Positions 53,034 to 61,471 of a DNA stretch of 64,000 bases are shown one piece after another. How positions within the stretch are numbered: position 1 is the first letter of the stretch; every line of letters begins with the position of its first letter. Both the position numbers and the translations under genes were made by a program. Source of the stretch: Rhizobium acidisoli (GTDB lineage: Bacteria; Pseudomonadota; Alphaproteobacteria; Rhizobiales; Rhizobiaceae); contig NZ_CP034998.1 of NCBI RefSeq assembly GCF_002531755.2, forward strand, positions 124,001-188,000. Reading direction: 5' to 3'. The notes beneath the pieces were generated by a model, which made no database searches, had not been told where the DNA came from, and saw nothing but the letters and a program-made list of their open reading frames with translations.

Positions 53034-53426
53034 CTAATTAAGCACGCGCAGCAGCCCCGGTGAATCCAGCGAGAAGGCGGGGATGTCGACATCGAACATC
53101 TCGCCTTCATCCGTTTCCATCTGGTAATGGCCGAACATCAGGCCGGAGGGCGTGTCGAGCGGGCAGCCGGAGGAATATTCGTAGGTGTCGCCGGGGCTGA
53201 GCCGCGGCTGTTCGCCGACGACGCCGGGGCCGGTCACCTCGTCCACCTGTCCGTTCTGGTCGGTGATATTCCAGTAGCGGTTGACCAGGCGAACGGCGAT
53301 GGCGGAATTGTTGCTGATGACAATCCGGTAACCCCAGACATAGCGATCGTCTTCCGGATCGGATTGCTCCTCCAGATAGAATGGTTCGACGACGACTTCG
53401 ATATCTTTTGTGAGGGCGCGATACAT
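53034..53426 (-). CDS. apaG: ApaG family protein
   Basis: The 130-aa product is a compact ApaG (DUF525) protein with a fibronectin-like fold ([20 protein letters not shown] near residue 31, [20 protein letters not shown] near 68, GLMFGHYQM near 97). The family is associated with Co2+ resistance and Ap4A metabolism in enterics; its biochemical role is not settled. The ATG at 53426 ([11 protein letters not shown]) matches the family start, while an in-frame TTG at 53444 is possible. It lies 252 bp downstream of metZ on the same strand. Confidence 0.92.
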   Translation of the reverse strand: MYRALTKDIEVVVEPFYLEEQSDPEDDRYVWGYRIVISNNSAIAVRLVNRYWNITDQNGQVDEVTGPGVVGEQPRLSPGDTYEYSSGCPLDTPSGLMFGHYQMETDEGEMFDVDIPAFSLDSPGLLRVLN

Positions 53427-53678
53427 GCCTTGCACCTTAGTCAAGATATGTTACCCGTATCTTATAAGAGGCGCTGTCCGTCAAGAAACGGAACGTTGAT
53501 CGTGACTAAAACGGTCCTGATCCAAGCTGTTTCGATCGTTAAGCCTAATTGACAGTGTTAATTTCACTTCCGAACGCCGGCGCCGCCGAACTTGTTCCCC
53601 GGCCGGACCGCAGTGAGGTCCGGCCTATACCAACGTGGCGTGCCGAACCCCGGAGGGGTCCGGCTGCCATGGGTGCGA

Positions 53679-54863
53679 TCAGGCCGAGACCTTGGCAAGC
53701 GCCTTGGCGAAATCCTCGATCAGGTCGTCGGTATCCTCGATGCCGGCCGAAAGGCGGACCGTGCCCGGGGAGATGCCGAGTTCGGCGCGCGCCTCTTCCG
53801 TCAGGTTCTTGTGCGTCGTCGTTGCCGGATGGGTGATCAGGCTCTTGCTGTCGCCGAGATTGTTGGAAATCTTGACGATATCGAGCGCGTTCTGCAGCGC
53901 GAAGGCCGCCTCCTTGCCGCCCTTCAATTCGAAGGCGACGAGGGTCGAGCCGCCGGTCATCTGCTTGGCGATGATGTCGGCCTGCGGATGGTCCTTGCGG
54001 CCGGGGTAGATTACCTTGGCGACCTTGCTCTGCTCGGCGAGGAAATCGGCGATCTTCGCCGCATTCCCGGTCTGCTGCTTGACGCGCAGCGGCAGCGTCT
54101 CGATGCCCTTCAGCAGCGTCCAGGCATTGAACGGCGACATGGCCGGGCCGGTGTGGCGGAAATAGTCGTGCAGGTTCTCGTCGATCCAGTCCTTGTCTGA
54201 TAGTACGACGCCGCCGAGGCAGCGGCCCTGGCCGTCGATATGCTTGGTGGCGGAATAGACGACGATATGGGCGCCGAGTTCCAGCGGCTTCTGGAAGAGT
54301 GGCGTCGCAAAGACGTTGTCGACGACGACCTTGGCGCCGATCTGGTTGGCGAGCTTGGCGACGCCTGCGATATCGACCACCTCGAGCGTCGGGTTGGTCG
54401 GGCTTTCCAGGAAGAACACCTTGGTGTTCGGCCGGATTGCCTTTTCCCAGTTGGCAAGATCCCGGCCGTCGACCAGCGTGCACTCGACGCCATATTTCGG
54501 CGCCAATGTTTCCACCACCCAGCGGCAGGAGCCGAAAAGGGCGCGTGCGGCGACGATGTGATCTCCGGCTTTGACCTGGCAGAGGATGGCCGCGCCGACC
54601 GCCGCCATGCCGGACGCGGTGGCGCGGGCGTCTTCGGCGCCTTCGAGCATGCACATGCGCTTTTCGAACATGTCGTTGGTCGGGCTGCCGTAGCGGGCGT
54701 AGATGTAACCGTCAGTCTCGCCCTTGAAGCGGGCTTCGGCCGCTTCCGACGTCTCGTAGACGAAGCCCTGCGTGAGATAGATTGCCTCGGATGTTTCGCC
54801 ATATTGCGAACGCAAGGTTCCGCCGTGGACGAGTTGGGTTGCCGGGCGCCAGGTCTTGCTCAT
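53679..54863 (-). CDS. metZ: O-succinylhomoserine sulfhydrylase
   Basis: The 394-aa PLP enzyme makes homocysteine directly from O-succinylhomoserine and sulfide in methionine synthesis. It is a Cys/Met-metabolism PLP protein with the lysine in IVVYSATKHIDGQGRCLGG near residue 205 and YARYGSPTNDMFEKRMCMLE near 58. The ATG at 54863 has AAGGTG upstream; the longer frame starts inside the riboswitch terminator. A SAM-II riboswitch with terminator precedes it, so expression should fall when S-adenosylmethionine is high. Confidence 0.95.
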   Translation of the reverse strand: MSKTWRPATQLVHGGTLRSQYGETSEAIYLTQGFVYETSEAAEARFKGETDGYIYARYGSPTNDMFEKRMCMLEGAEDARATASGMAAVGAAILCQVKAGDHIVAARALFGSCRWVVETLAPKYGVECTLVDGRDLANWEKAIRPNTKVFFLESPTNPTLEVVDIAGVAKLANQIGAKVVVDNVFATPLFQKPLELGAHIVVYSATKHIDGQGRCLGGVVLSDKDWIDENLHDYFRHTGPAMSPFNAWTLLKGIETLPLRVKQQTGNAAKIADFLAEQSKVAKVIYPGRKDHPQADIIAKQMTGGSTLVAFELKGGKEAAFALQNALDIVKISNNLGDSKSLITHPATTTHKNLTEEARAELGISPGTVRLSAGIEDTDDLIEDFAKALAKVSA

Positions 54864-54882
54864 GCCATCACCTTCACATAAC

Positions 54883-54912
54883 AAAAAAACCGGCCGCAAA
54901 AGCAGACCGGTT
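54883..54912 (-). terminator. Riboswitch-controlled terminator of metZ
   Basis: On the minus strand an 8-bp stem AACCGGTC/GGCCGGTT (one T-G pair) with loop TGCTTTTGC is followed by TTTTTTT. Its left arm is shared with a competing GACCGG/CCGGTC hairpin that begins at the riboswitch 3' end. Confidence 0.88.
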
Positions 54913-54920
54913 TCAACCCG

Positions 54921-54976
54921 GTCTTTTTAGCCACTTGTTTAACGTGGCTGCAAGCCGACCGGCCAAATCACCACGG
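54921..54976 (-). ncRNA. SAM-II riboswitch upstream of metZ
   Basis: The minus strand contains the SAM-II (metA RNA) consensus in order: GTGGTGATTTGGCC, then CGGCTTGCAGCCACGTTAAA, then CAAGTGGCTAAAAAG. The pseudoknot arms and the AAAAAG ligand-site strand are intact. This class binds S-adenosylmethionine and is known upstream of methionine genes in alphaproteobacteria. It is followed by an overlapping antiterminator/terminator, so control is probably at transcription termination. Confidence 0.95.
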
Positions 54977-55060
54977 GATAATTCTGCAATACTGCTGTTA
55001 GCTGCTTGCGTCAATTCCCCGTATTTGGTTTTGTCGGCGGCAAATGATGGATGGGGCATG

Positions 55061-56152
55061 ATGGCTCGTGAAACGGGAATTCTGGCGGACCGCGCGATCT
55101 CGGCGCTGTTCGAAACGGGGCGGCTGATCTCCGAGCGCGAGCTGGACCGCGACCAGATCCAGCCGGCAAGCCTTGATCTGCGCTTGGGCGCCAAGGCTTT
55201 TCGCGTGCGCGCCAGCTTCATGCCCGGCCCCTCGCATCTGGTGTCGGACAAGCTCGACCGGCTAAGCCTGCATGTGATCGACCTTTCCGAAGGCGCGGTG
55301 CTCGAAACCGGCTGCGTCTATATCGTGCCGCTGATGGAGAGCTTGGCGCTGCCGGCCGACATGTCGGCCTCGGCCAATCCGAAGAGCTCGACCGGCCGAC
55401 TGGACATTTTCACCCGCGTCATCACCGATTACGCCCAGGAATTCGACAAGATCCCAGCAGGCTATGCCGGCCCGCTCTATCTCGAAATCAGCCCGCGCAC
55501 GTTCCCGATCGTCGTGCGCCGCGGCTCGCGCCTGTCGCAGATCCGCTTCCGCGTCGGCCAGGCCCTGCTCGGCGAGCCGGAACTGTTGAAGCTGCATGAA
55601 AGCGAAACGCTGGTCGCCAGCAAGCAGCCGAACGTATCGGGCGGCGGCATCGCGCTGTCGATCGACCTCGCCGGAGATGAAGACGGGCTGATCGGCTATC
55701 GCGGCAAGCACCACACCGCCGTCGTCGATGTCGATAAGAAAGCTCAGCACGATATCTTCGACTTCTGGGAACCGCTCTATAGCCGCGGCCGCAACGAACT
55801 GATCCTCGATCCCGATGAGTTCTATATCCTCGTCTCGCGCGAGGCCGTGCATGTGCCGCCCGATTATGCCGCCGAAATGACCCCCTTCGACCCATTGGTC
55901 GGCGAATTCCGCGTCCATTACGCCGGCTTCTTCGATCCGGGCTTCGGCCACGCACCGGCCGGCGGCCGCGGCAGCCGCGCCGTGCTCGAAGTGCGCAGCC
56001 ACGAAGTGCCCTTCATCCTCGAAGACGGCCAGATCGTCGGCCGCCTCGTCTACGAACACATGCAGGAAAAACCGACCAGCCTCTACGGCTCCGGCCTCGG
56101 CTCCAACTACCAGGCCCAGGGCCTCAAACTCTCGAAGCATTTTCGCATCTGA
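55061..56152 (+). CDS. dcd: 2'-deoxycytidine 5'-triphosphate deaminase, long form
   Basis: The 363-aa protein converts dCTP to dUTP for thymidylate synthesis. It is about twice the E. coli Dcd length and matches the long family (IQPASLDLRLGAKAFRVRAS near residue 30, SASANPKSSTGRLDIFTRVI near 107, and a second half with DEFYILVSREAVHVPPDYAA near 250). The two halves look like a duplicated dUTPase-type fold. Adjacent ATG codons at 55058 and 55061 exist, with GGGG upstream. It is divergent from metZ; the frame extending to 54782 crosses the riboswitch and is rejected. Confidence 0.92.
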   Translation: MARETGILADRAISALFETGRLISERELDRDQIQPASLDLRLGAKAFRVRASFMPGPSHLVSDKLDRLSLHVIDLSEGAVLETGCVYIVPLMESLALPADMSASANPKSSTGRLDIFTRVITDYAQEFDKIPAGYAGPLYLEISPRTFPIVVRRGSRLSQIRFRVGQALLGEPELLKLHESETLVASKQPNVSGGGIALSIDLAGDEDGLIGYRGKHHTAVVDVDKKAQHDIFDFWEPLYSRGRNELILDPDEFYILVSREAVHVPPDYAAEMTPFDPLVGEFRVHYAGFFDPGFGHAPAGGRGSRAVLEVRSHEVPFILEDGQIVGRLVYEHMQEKPTSLYGSGLGSNYQAQGLKLSKHFRI

Positions 56153-56163
56153 GGGCTGCGCAA

Positions 56164-56224
56164 GAGCATGATGCCGAAAAGTGTGAGCGGTTTTCGGGCG
56201 ACATCATGCTCTAACTCTTTAATC
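56164..56224. repeat. AGAGCATGA-type palindromic repeat
   Basis: It runs from AGAGCATGATGCCGAAAA through GAGCGGTTTTCGGGCGACA to CATGCTCTAACTCTTTAAT. It is a close copy of the element at 28168-28226. It lies between dcd and tRNA-Gly. Confidence 0.85.
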
Positions 56225-56272
56225 TAGGGGCGACTTGACAGCGGCCCCATCTGTTGGAAATCTCGCATCATC

Positions 56273-56346
56273 GCGGGTGTAGCTCAATGGTAGAGCAGCA
56301 GCTTCCCAAGCTGAATACGAGGGTTCGATTCCCTTCACCCGCTCCA
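56273..56346 (+). tRNA. tRNA-Gly(CCC)
   Basis: A complete cloverleaf: acceptor GCGGGTG/CACCCGC, D arm GCTCAATGGTAGAGC, anticodon loop TTCCCAA (anticodon CCC), T arm GGGTTCGATTCCC and encoded CCA. It closely resembles enterobacterial glyU. A lower-GC accessory segment starts just after its 3' end. Confidence 0.96.
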
Positions 56347-56647
56347 ACTGCTTCAATAACTTAAGTATGTCTGGCTTTCATTCGTGCGATTCGATGCTAG
56401 ATGTTCAACCTCGGCGATTTTACTAGTTGTTTCAAGTCCATCGCCGCGGCTGTACTTTTTTTGTCGTCCCCACTGTCGTATAAGTAGCGAGATTGCTCGT
56501 CACGACACCTGCAGCCTGCCTCCATTGAACACTGCGGCTCGGATTGTGTCAGAAAAAGGAAGCTACCTAGAGCTTTTCGTTCGGCCTTCTTGACGATGTG
56601 CCTGAACAAGCTTCTCCCCGCCAGTCAATTCTTGAAGACGTCGATTT
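56347..56647. other. Lower-GC spacer after tRNA-Gly
   Basis: No gene is supported in these 301 bases. The composition shifts from the GC-rich background at the tRNA 3' end. Short minus-strand frames (for example 56397-56609) lack ribosome binding sites and recognisable domains. No copy of the tRNA 3' end is seen at the far side of the accessory segment, and no integrase is present. Confidence 0.5.
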
Positions 56648-59233
56648 TCAGAAGGAAGCCTCATCAGGATTGATGTCACGCATCAGCTTAGTGAGAGGAT
56701 TCCAGAAAGAATAGCTCCAGTCCTGTCCGGTAGCTTGCACTTGCTCATGGGGTATCATTCCCGAAGTGCCGTTGCCAGAATCGTAGCTATAGACAAGTAT
56801 CTCGGTGCCGGCAAAATTCACCATCATTGGCGCGATCAAGGTTCGTTCGAAAAGGACATTATTCTGTAGGACCGATACCACGCTTCCGGGGGAGTAGATG
56901 AGAAATTCGCCTTCCGCCGGGACCAACTGTTCGGCCGGCCCCGGCGAACCGATTTCAAGGCCACTCACCCACGTTCCCAGTTTCGTGGCGATCTCGGGTG
57001 ATACCGCAGCGTGATCACCGGCAAGCTCCGCTGCCTTGACCAGCCTATCGATGTACCCGGCAAGCTCGTTGTAGAGTGGTTCTGTCAGGCGAAGGCCGCC
57101 ATAAATGCTGTCGTAAATCACGATTGTATCCGCGGCGCGGGATGGCGTGCCATTCTTGTAGATCGCGATGTGGGTCGATGCGGAATCTACGTCGTTAGGA
57201 GACACGCTCTTTTCGCGTTTCAGCAAATCGGTAAGGGTTTCGGCTACAAGCGCGCGATTGCGAGCCTGTTCGCCGCTTCCGGAAAACCATGGCTCATCGA
57301 TCTTGATTACGATACCAGTGGTACGGAAATCTCGCTGTTTACGCGACATGGCGGGATTTTTCTGACGCAGATCTTTGTAAAGATAGGTGTTCTTCCCTAT
57401 CCGATACCCTTCGACCGACTCATTAACCTGGAGAAATACCTCGGCCACGAGGCTCGATCCGTTGCTCATAATACGTCCGGAAACGACGTCGTCTATGCCG
57501 ATCCCGATATTCACGGTCTTCCTGAGCATAGGCTTGGTTGGCGGCGACTTCTTCGCGTCGTCCACCCGTATTGACCGATCAAACGAGGTGCTTCTCCATT
57601 CCAGGATATGGAGCGAGTTCCTGAAATGATAGTACGTAGCTCCCGGATAGGCTTCCCGGATAGCTTGGTTGAGCGCGATGCTTCCAATTTCCTCGGTGGG
57701 TCCTGATTTTCGGCGGATGGAGTAGTTCGCTTCGCCTACCTGCCGAAGAGGGTAATTGAGATGCGGAGAGTCGGCACCCAGCTGGGCCACAAAATCATAT
57801 TCCTTCGAGCGGCGCACGCCTGGCTTGGCGAGCTTGAATATCTCCTGGAAACTTGCGGGCCAGATGACCCCTGGCGGCGGCTGGCTGGTCTCGGCGCCGA
57901 GATTTTCGCTCTCCTCAAGCAGACATCGCGCTTGTGCAAACTGGATAAATCGGTTGTCCAGATAGAGGTGGGATGGCTCAACCGAACCGGCATAATAGTC
58001 CTCAAACGTTGACCCAAGGCTTGTGAAGGCATGCCTGGGAGCGATCAAACCAAAGATGCCGGGGCCCGCGCGACCAACCCGACCTAATCGTTGCCTGAAA
58101 GCCTTACGGGACTGCGGCACGCCCATGTTGAGACCGACGGAAAAGCCCGCGATGTCGATGCCGAGCTCAAGCGCGGAGGTGGACACAACTCCCTTTAGTT
58201 TCCCGACCCTGAGACTTTTCTCAATATGCTCTCGGTCTCGCGCTTCGTAGCCACTGCGGTAGGGGAGTACCTGGTCGTCATCAATCGCGTTAGCCACACG
58301 TTCAACGCCCTGGCGAGAGTCGTGGAACGCTATGAATGAACCGCTATCTGTTTGCTTGGATATTCGCTGGCAGATGTCAGCGAGCACGCTTTCGCTCGCC
58401 CCTCCCGGTGCTGGACCTTCGATATGTAGAAGAGTACGGCCATGAGACGGAGACCCATCGTCCGCCTCTCCAACCGTCACGAACGGCCAACCCGTTAGAG
58501 CCTCCAGGTGACTGGAAGGATCAAGGATGGTCGCGGTGGCGGCGATGATCTGCAAACGTTTATTGATGTTCTTGTCCTTGCAAGCCCTCCGACGCGCTGT
58601 AAGCAGCCTTCGAACGAGATATGCGACGTTGCTTCCGAAAACGGACTCGTAGGCGTGCGCCTCATCCAAAACTAGATAGCGGATCGCGCACAGGAGATCG
58701 CGGACTGACGGCGAGGAGACCTGCCTCATAAGCCAAGCATGGATGGCATCCGGCGTTGCTAGGATAATCTTCGCGGACTTGACCGCTTCCGAGCGATCGT
58801 CCGTCTGCACGTGTCCATGTATTTCGGCGATTGTGTTGGGTGGCAATGAAAGCTCATCCGCCATTTGCCTCCAGCGGTTTGCCTGATCCGACAGAAGGGC
58901 CTTGAGAGGGTATAGGACGATCGTCTTGCCACCCTTGGTCATCAGTTCGTGAAAAGCGGCCACCTGGAATATCAAGGATTTTCCTGAAGCCGTGCCTGTC
59001 GCGATAGCGATGTTTTCGCCTTCTGCAATTTGTTCTAACGCAAGGCTCTGGTGAGACCACAAGGTTTTGGAAGAGCCGGACCTCTTCTCCAGCCACTGCC
59101 GCATTGGACCGCTTAAGTAGACGTCGGGCACTGCTGCTCGCCGTTCGTTTCGGGCAGGGATCGTGATCGTTTCAACGATCGAAAGATCTCCATCGGAGAT
59201 CAGATCGAGGAAGGCGGCATGAACGTTTGTCAC
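56648..59233 (-). CDS. DEAH-box superfamily 2 helicase (YprA/MrfA/Hrq1-like core)
   Basis: The 861-aa protein (from GTG 59233) has a complete SF2 core: Walker A ATGTASGKS near residue 79, DEAH at 190-193 (LVLDEAHAYE), motif III ATAT near 232, motif V VVSTSALELGIDI near 349 and motif VI QRLGRVGRAG near 381. The layout recalls YprA/MrfA/Hrq1 and DISARM DrmA helicases, but the C-terminal half has no cysteine cluster of the DUF1998/MrfA kind. It follows the GHKL gene with a GTGA overlap; TTG at 59248 is an alternative start. Lower GC suggests transfer. A DNA-processing or defence role is inferred. Confidence 0.85.
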   Translation of the reverse strand: MTNVHAAFLDLISDGDLSIVETITIPARNERRAAVPDVYLSGPMRQWLEKRSGSSKTLWSHQSLALEQIAEGENIAIATGTASGKSLIFQVAAFHELMTKGGKTIVLYPLKALLSDQANRWRQMADELSLPPNTIAEIHGHVQTDDRSEAVKSAKIILATPDAIHAWLMRQVSSPSVRDLLCAIRYLVLDEAHAYESVFGSNVAYLVRRLLTARRRACKDKNINKRLQIIAATATILDPSSHLEALTGWPFVTVGEADDGSPSHGRTLLHIEGPAPGGASESVLADICQRISKQTDSGSFIAFHDSRQGVERVANAIDDDQVLPYRSGYEARDREHIEKSLRVGKLKGVVSTSALELGIDIAGFSVGLNMGVPQSRKAFRQRLGRVGRAGPGIFGLIAPRHAFTSLGSTFEDYYAGSVEPSHLYLDNRFIQFAQARCLLEESENLGAETSQPPPGVIWPASFQEIFKLAKPGVRRSKEYDFVAQLGADSPHLNYPLRQVGEANYSIRRKSGPTEEIGSIALNQAIREAYPGATYYHFRNSLHILEWRSTSFDRSIRVDDAKKSPPTKPMLRKTVNIGIGIDDVVSGRIMSNGSSLVAEVFLQVNESVEGYRIGKNTYLYKDLRQKNPAMSRKQRDFRTTGIVIKIDEPWFSGSGEQARNRALVAETLTDLLKREKSVSPNDVDSASTHIAIYKNGTPSRAADTIVIYDSIYGGLRLTEPLYNELAGYIDRLVKAAELAGDHAAVSPEIATKLGTWVSGLEIGSPGPAEQLVPAEGEFLIYSPGSVVSVLQNNVLFERTLIAPMMVNFAGTEILVYSYDSGNGTSGMIPHEQVQATGQDWSYSFWNPLTKLMRDINPDEASF

Positions 59234-60240
59234 TTTGTTTTTCCCCAAGAGGATGGTTTAGCGTTGGTCGAGGCTTTGGACGGTCCAATCGTGGTTTTCT
59301 TGAGCTGCCGCTCAAACGCGGAGCCTTGATCTCGAAGTCGAGATAGCTGTGCGGAAAGAGCTTCGATTTGATTGGCATCGATTCTCATGATCACGGCGGT
59401 GCCATTCCAAGCGAACGGTGAAATCATTTCATCGTCGTTCGTTTTCGTGAGCATTTTCGCGCCGCTGATCAGGAAGAAGGCACCCCCGACTGCGCTCAGG
59501 TTGGCAGTCATGAACAGCCCATATCCACTGTTGGCCCATTCATCGTGCCGCTTCGATTTTTTCCAGGCCTTAGAGGAAACTCCAGGCAAGATGCTGTTCC
59601 GTAGTGCGACTTCGTCGTCTGAGATAAATAGGTTCGGATTCTCCTGCAGGGACCTAGCGAGACCTATTCCGTGGTCGGCCACAACCAGCTCGACCACCCC
59701 CGTGCCCGGCCAATATTGCGCTGCGAAAACGTATTCGTGCGCCTGACTGTGCTCGACGACGTTTCTCAAGATTTCGCGGATTGAATAGGCCAGTGTATCT
59801 TGCAGGTCTCCAGTATCTGCCCGAGTCAAAAGCGTCGCCAGTTGTTCGGCCTCGTCATGCAAGACATCACCCACCTGGACCGACCGCGCCATTGCGAGGC
59901 GGCGTACATCTTCGGTCTTCCGAACCGAGATAGGGGCGTAGGTTTCACTGCCCGGCGCTGCGTCGGGTTTCTGTCCAAAAGTGACGCCAAAGTACTCAAA
60001 GAAGCCAACGTGAGCGGCATAGCCAAGGTGCTTGAAGTTGATTGCCTTACCACGAACCCCCGGAAAGGACTTCCGAAACTGGATAAGGAGACCGCCCACG
60101 AGGACACACCAAGCCGGCGTCACGAAACGTACTCCTCCAAAATCGACAACCAGTTCGTCGCTCGTCTCGTATCGCTTCAAATCATAGGAAAATTTGGCGA
60201 TCTGTTGAGGGTCACCGCTTTCGGGAGCATATATTTTCAC
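59230..60240 (-). CDS. STAS-like/GHKL ATPase protein
   Basis: The 336-aa protein has an N-terminal STAS-like segment (about residues 25-90: DELVVDFGGVRFVTPAWCVL). A GHKL ATPase domain follows: N box EILRN with E156 and N160, G1 DHGIG at 189-193 and G2 NSGYGLF at 237-243. No His-containing dimerisation domain is seen, so it is not a normal sensor kinase; it resembles anti-sigma-type or stand-alone ATPases. A Ser/Lys-rich tail of about 40 residues ends it. The start is GTG with GAGGA 6 bases upstream. It is the first gene of the pair with the helicase, and probably gates or senses for it. Confidence 0.82.
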   Translation of the reverse strand: MKIYAPESGDPQQIAKFSYDLKRYETSDELVVDFGGVRFVTPAWCVLVGGLLIQFRKSFPGVRGKAINFKHLGYAAHVGFFEYFGVTFGQKPDAAPGSETYAPISVRKTEDVRRLAMARSVQVGDVLHDEAEQLATLLTRADTGDLQDTLAYSIREILRNVVEHSQAHEYVFAAQYWPGTGVVELVVADHGIGLARSLQENPNLFISDDEVALRNSILPGVSSKAWKKSKRHDEWANSGYGLFMTANLSAVGGAFFLISGAKMLTKTNDDEMISPFAWNGTAVIMRIDANQIEALSAQLSRLRDQGSAFERQLKKTTIGPSKASTNAKPSSWGKTK

Positions 60241-60828
60241 TTAGAATCCTCTACTTGGGCGATATATTTGTAGCGCGAGACGATTAATTATAGGTTGCAT
60301 TTTCTAAGCCGTTAATTGCTTAGGCTTGTTGTCCGCGCAATAGGAAATCGAACTGTCGGCATTTCGAGGATATCTGTGGACGTTGCGGCCGATAAATGTG
60401 CACGAATGGGAGACGTAGTCTCGACAAAGAGGTACAAATACCGAAATGCCCCCAGTGTATGTTGCGTTCCTCCGGGGCTACCCTTCCTCTAAAATCATAC
60501 TGCGAGTGAGCTTCACCGATCGGGAAATGATATCGGGATCTCAAGTGGTCACCGTAAAATGTAATAGGTCGTGAGTAATGTAATAGGCTTGCGCAATGTA
60601 AGTCTCCACTAGGCTATGCCGGCGGCGATAGTATTCGCCCACCCGATTTCAGTGTTGCCAAAAAACCAATGCTAAAGCGAAACGATCCGCACCGATCGCA
60701 TCGGGTTGCGACGCATCACACGGCGCTCGGCCGTCGGGCATTGCGGCTCAATCTTCCGACTGTGGCGCAGGCGCAACCGCCTTCGGAATCGATATTGACC
60801 GGCTTCGCCGCCGGTTACCGGCTAGGAC
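60241..60828. other. Non-coding right side of the accessory segment
   Basis: This 588-bp stretch has no supported gene. The part next to the GHKL gene (60241-60310) is AT-rich and is the likely promoter. Exact 11-base direct repeats AATGTAATAGG lie at 60558-60568 and 60577-60587, with a shorter AATGTAAG at 60595. From about 60650 the composition rises to the background level. Confidence 0.5.
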
Positions 60829-61107
60829 CTAATCCCCAAAAAACCGGATCGGCTTGTACCGCCGATGCGCGATGATCAGGCTGCGATCGGGCTGAATGAT
60901 GTAGGTTTCTTCAACCTGCTGGCCGTACTGGTCGATGAAATCATGCGGGAAGGCGGAGCCAACAGGTGATTTGGTCAGCTTGCTGCGTGGCTGGCCGTTG
61001 TAGGTGATGCTTCCCGGGATCGGCTCCAGGCCGGGGCCGCTATAGGTTACGGTGCTGCACCCGGTGAGAATGAGGGTGCCGATCAGGCCGATGAGTGCAG
61101 GTTTCAT
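60829..61107 (-). CDS. Small lipoprotein, unknown function
   Basis: The 92-aa product has a lipoprotein signal peptide with lipobox LTGC (MKPALIGLIGTLILTGCSTV), so the mature protein starts at Cys17 and is anchored in an envelope membrane. The rest holds a Tyr-rich stretch (QQVEETYIIQPDRSLIIAHR) resembling small rhizobial envelope proteins. GGAAGGGA precedes the ATG. No partner gene is evident. Confidence 0.8.
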   Translation of the reverse strand: MKPALIGLIGTLILTGCSTVTYSGPGLEPIPGSITYNGQPRSKLTKSPVGSAFPHDFIDQYGQQVEETYIIQPDRSLIIAHRRYKPIRFFGD

Positions 61108-61471
61108 ATCAATCCCTTCCGGTGCGCCGAACGATGCGATCTTACTCCCGATCGGATGACGCTCGCCAGATGAAACGGCATATCCGCCTTCAATCCTTCG
61201 AGAAACCCTGCTTGGGACGCCGTGATCGGTTCCGGGCTATTCCATTGCCGAAGTGGGCGCCGTCTGCTAGATCGGCAGCGTCGAAAAAGGCAGGATCGGT
61301 TGAGGTAAGCCCGATCCCTTCCGTCAAGGCGTCATCAGCGCTCTCAAGAAGCTCTGCTCCGTAGCCTATGGCACGAGAACCCGCGACGTGATCCGCATGC
61401 AAATGCGGGATCCCGGCGGCGTGCGGAGACGGCAAATTGCAGTCCCGGGATTTTTTTGAACGGAGACTGTC
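61108..61471. other. Spacer between lipoprotein and VOC genes
   Basis: These 364 bases between divergent genes show no credible frame, tRNA or strong hairpin. Long frames here are antisense to the VOC gene. Promoters of both neighbours should lie here. Confidence 0.45.

Noticed and set aside
54782..55060. Extended N-terminus of Dcd
   Set aside because: The extension reads through the SAM-II riboswitch and its terminator on the other strand; the family begins at MARETGIL.
56397..56609. 70-codon minus-strand frame after tRNA-Gly, considered as an integrase remnant
   Set aside because: No tyrosine-recombinase motif is visible and no ribosome binding site precedes it.
56273..60828. Second att copy of the tRNA-Gly 3' end
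   Set aside because: I looked for the T-arm/acceptor sequence near the right end of the lower-GC segment and found none.
60669..60875. 68-codon plus-strand frame between the accessory module and the lipoprotein gene
   Set aside because: No ribosome binding site, no domain, and it overlaps the lipoprotein 3' end on the other strand.
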